Source of the DNA: Minisyncoccota bacterium
GTDB taxonomy: Bacteria > Patescibacteriota > Microgenomatia > UBA1400 > PJMF01
DNA: 61,620 bases
Direction of reading: 5' to 3'
Assembly: GCA_003173865.1 (NCBI GenBank)
Contig: PJMF01000009.1
Span: 1-61,620, forward strand
Numbering within the stretch: the first letter of the stretch is position 1; the number at the start of each line of letters is the position of its first letter. Positions 59,996-61,620 of the stretch are shown in pieces. Made by a program: the position numbers and the translations under genes. The notes under the pieces were generated by a model. It was not told where the DNA came from. It made no database searches and saw nothing but the letters and a program-made list of their open reading frames with translations.

Positions 59996-61525
59996 CTAGG
60001 ATTTTTTCCAAGTTTCTAAAGTAAGAACACCAATTTTTTCTTGGCGCACAAGAGTACCACCTTTAGTCGCTTCGGTATACCACGGATCAAAAAAGATTTT
60101 TGGTACCGTGTCACGTGATTCGATGATGATGTACCAAATTTTATCAGTGGGGGAGCTCACGGTGCGTGGAGCAGTTACATGCCTTTGCTGAGCAATCCAC
60201 TGATATAAGTAATCATATTGTTCGGTGTAAATATTAGCAGTGTATGTTCTGATTGTGGCTTGGCTCACGTTATCTTCTTGTTGCCAGTCGTAGACTTTAT
60301 TGATTGCTGCTTCCATTTTAGCCAAACCAGCATTGTTTTCTGGATTCAAAATTGTTCCTTGCCAGTGATGGAAGGCAGCCAAGCAGAAATAAACGATTAC
60401 TAAACAACTCGCTGCATAAGCGAGATATCGCGTTTTTGATTTTCGTTTGGTAAGTAAGACAACTTGTTGAATCCCAAAAACAACCATTGGTACCAAAAAA
60501 ACAAAGTGCGCAGTGACATAGTACGAGAAAAAATACCCATGATTTCCCCGCCAGAGCATAAAAAATGGATACGGAATAATAGCAAAGAGAGCAGTGAGTT
60601 TCCACAAAAACATATTGCTATCTTTTTCTCTATCGGTTTTTAAAAATCCAAAAAATGCCATCAACATCAGACAAAGAATCGTCAGCGTCGAAATGCTCGA
60701 TGCCGATCCTGGACCAAATAGTAATTCACTCGTAACGTCCGCTAGTTGATGAGGTCGCTGATCAAAGAGCTGAGACCAAGGAATTGATTGCGACGTATCA
60801 CCTAGAGAGTGAAGCAGCGAAGTGGTCATAATGAAGTGATTTCGCAGATCGAAGACAAACTGGGGCACAAGCGTAATGGCAACCACTGCTGCAGCCACGG
60901 AAAAATCTTGCCATGCAAAATGTTTGCGAATCCATGGAATACAGGCAAACAGTACTGGCAAGAAAAAGATGGCGTAGGCAAACTCACTTTGGAGGGTAAG
61001 TGCCAACAGGAAAAATCCCGTAGCGAACCACTTTAAAGAGTCTCGCCCTTTCCAAATGCAAAGGAGTGCACCAGTCATGAGTGGGACGGACATCAAGGGA
61101 TTCCAGACAAAAGTACTCGCTGTAATACTTCCAGGCACTATTGCCAATAAGATTGCACATAAGAAGGCATACCATTTATTTGCGAATAGTTGGTGAGCCA
61201 GATACCAAAACATGGGGAGGGCGAGGCTGGAGATTGATATGAGCCATAGCGAAGTCACATACGGATTTCCGCCCCCAACCAAAAAGCCTGGTAAACACAC
61301 ATAGAACCACAGCGGGCCCAGGAATAAGCCGCCAAGACCAGTAGTTGGGCCAACCAATACTAAATGGCCATGCGCAATTTTTTGCAAGACTAACGCATCC
61401 CTGCCTTGATCATAAATAAAGTAGAGCGAACGCTGAAAGTTATAAAAACGAACAAAAAGTGAGAAAAAGAGATATGCCCAAAAAAGTGGTTGACGGAAGA
61501 GAGAAGGCAGTCGATATGCTGTCAT
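59996..61525 (-). CDS. GT39-like membrane glycosyltransferase (paralogue)
   Basis: 509 aa, multi-pass. VRFYNFQRSLYFIYDQGRDALVLQKIAHGHLVLVGPTTGLGGLFLGPLWFY is colinear with the 58502 protein start. The C-terminal 110 residues are soluble. A pair of related GT-C enzymes suggests surface-glycan or protein O-glycosylation, possibly of the exported Ser/Thr-rich proteins in this window (inference). The pair is 15 bp apart, an operon, and a tRNA lies upstream. Confidence 0.78.
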   Translation of the reverse strand: MTAYRLPSLFRQPLFWAYLFFSLFVRFYNFQRSLYFIYDQGRDALVLQKIAHGHLVLVGPTTGLGGLFLGPLWFYVCLPGFLVGGGNPYVTSLWLISISSLALPMFWYLAHQLFANKWYAFLCAILLAIVPGSITASTFVWNPLMSVPLMTGALLCIWKGRDSLKWFATGFFLLALTLQSEFAYAIFFLPVLFACIPWIRKHFAWQDFSVAAAVVAITLVPQFVFDLRNHFIMTTSLLHSLGDTSQSIPWSQLFDQRPHQLADVTSELLFGPGSASSISTLTILCLMLMAFFGFLKTDREKDSNMFLWKLTALFAIIPYPFFMLWRGNHGYFFSYYVTAHFVFLVPMVVFGIQQVVLLTKRKSKTRYLAYAASCLVIVYFCLAAFHHWQGTILNPENNAGLAKMEAAINKVYDWQQEDNVSQATIRTYTANIYTEQYDYLYQWIAQQRHVTAPRTVSSPTDKIWYIIIESRDTVPKIFFDPWYTEATKGGTLVRQEKIGVLTLETWKKS

Positions 61526-61547
61526 AGGGGCTCGGTGAAGACCTGAG

Positions 61548-61620
61548 TGTCAAGGGGGAGACTCGAACTCCCAACCTCCACGTTATGAGTGTGGCGCTCT
61601 AACCGGTTGAGCTACCCTGA
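61548..61620 (-). tRNA. tRNA with CAU anticodon, probably elongator tRNA-Met (1 base cut by window edge)
   Basis: Minus strand: D stem GCTC/GAGC, anticodon stem CCACA/CGTGG (last pair imperfect) with loop CTCATAA giving anticodon CAU, T arm GGGAG-TTCGAGT-CTCCC, acceptor 3' strand CCTTGAC and discriminator A; CCA is not encoded. The first acceptor base is just outside the window. The anticodon stem lacks the three G-C pairs of initiator tRNA. Ile2 (lysidine-modified) is possible but less likely given the UAU tRNA at 16712. Confidence 0.8.

Noticed and set aside
61548-61620. Initiator tRNA-Met
   Set aside because: The anticodon stem lacks the three consecutive G-C pairs of initiators.

Overview
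The window looks like a fragment of a small, compact, AT-rich bacterial genome, most likely from the Candidate Phyla Radiation (Patescibacteria, Microgenomates-like). This is inferred from gene content: CPR-style membrane proteins (DUF5654-, DUF5667- and bPH-like), a VirB4/HerA-like ATPase behind a short hypothetical protein, PilN/PilO-type pilus genes, a B12-dependent class II ribonucleotide reductase, ATP-dependent DNA ligase and many unassignable short proteins, with no anabolic pathway in view. TGA is used as a stop, so the genetic code is the standard bacterial one. Genes are packed tightly, with frequent 4-bp ATGA/GTGA overlaps and overlapping convergent 3' ends.

Layout. 1-3.5 kb: SpoIID-like protein (5' cut off), recF, nnrD, DUF5654-like protein. 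3.5-8.3 kb: accessory block of Phd/PIN toxin-antitoxin, Fic protein, ATP-dependent ligase and a MurG/UgtP-like glycosyltransferase. 8.3-16.1 kb: pth, NagZ-like GH3, lgt, DUF192 lipoprotein, membrane proteins and the large HerA/VirB4-like ATPase. 16.1-23.6 kb (minus strand): small proteins, tRNA-Ile(UAU), three secreted or anchored proteins, an FN3-type surface protein and pilO/pilN. 23.6-31.9 kb: murJ, rpsT, lepA, membrane PH protein, phosphatase-like/propeller protein, smpB and cmk. 31.9-33.0 kb: an intact IS with 29-bp inverted repeats and an 8-bp target duplication. 33.6-39.8 kb (minus): two class A PBPs flanking a GH18 protein. 39.8-46.4 kb: HEPN-like protein, P-loop kinase, membrane proteins, nrdR and an intein-containing nrdJ behind two NrdR boxes. 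46.5-49.5 kb (minus): t6A genes tsaD and a tsaC-tsaE fusion with an AbiE-like pair between them. 49.6-54.2 kb: yidC, a SAM-I riboswitch with terminator upstream of an unknown gene, further unknowns and an SPFH protein. 54.2-58.5 kb: groES-groEL with a CIRCE-like operator, a Nudix hydrolase and an XRE-asparaginase fusion. 58.5-61.6 kb (minus): two GT39-like membrane proteins and a tRNA with CAU anticodon.

Main themes are envelope construction (SpoIID, MurJ, PBPs, GH3, GH18, Lgt, YidC, glycosyltransferases, surface proteins), translation and tRNA maturation (Pth, SmpB, S20, EF4, t6A) and dNTP supply. The best candidates for undescribed biology are: a structured RNA motif found three times directly 3' of genes (40340-40435, 46329-46418, 56385-56476) with covarying helices; a SAM-I riboswitch controlling an unknown protein; an XRE-asparaginase fusion; a TsaC-TsaE fusion in a t6A cluster that contains a nucleotidyltransferase toxin pair; and a recurrent promoter layout in which the -10 box lies 6-8 nt before the start codon, implying widespread leaderless mRNAs.
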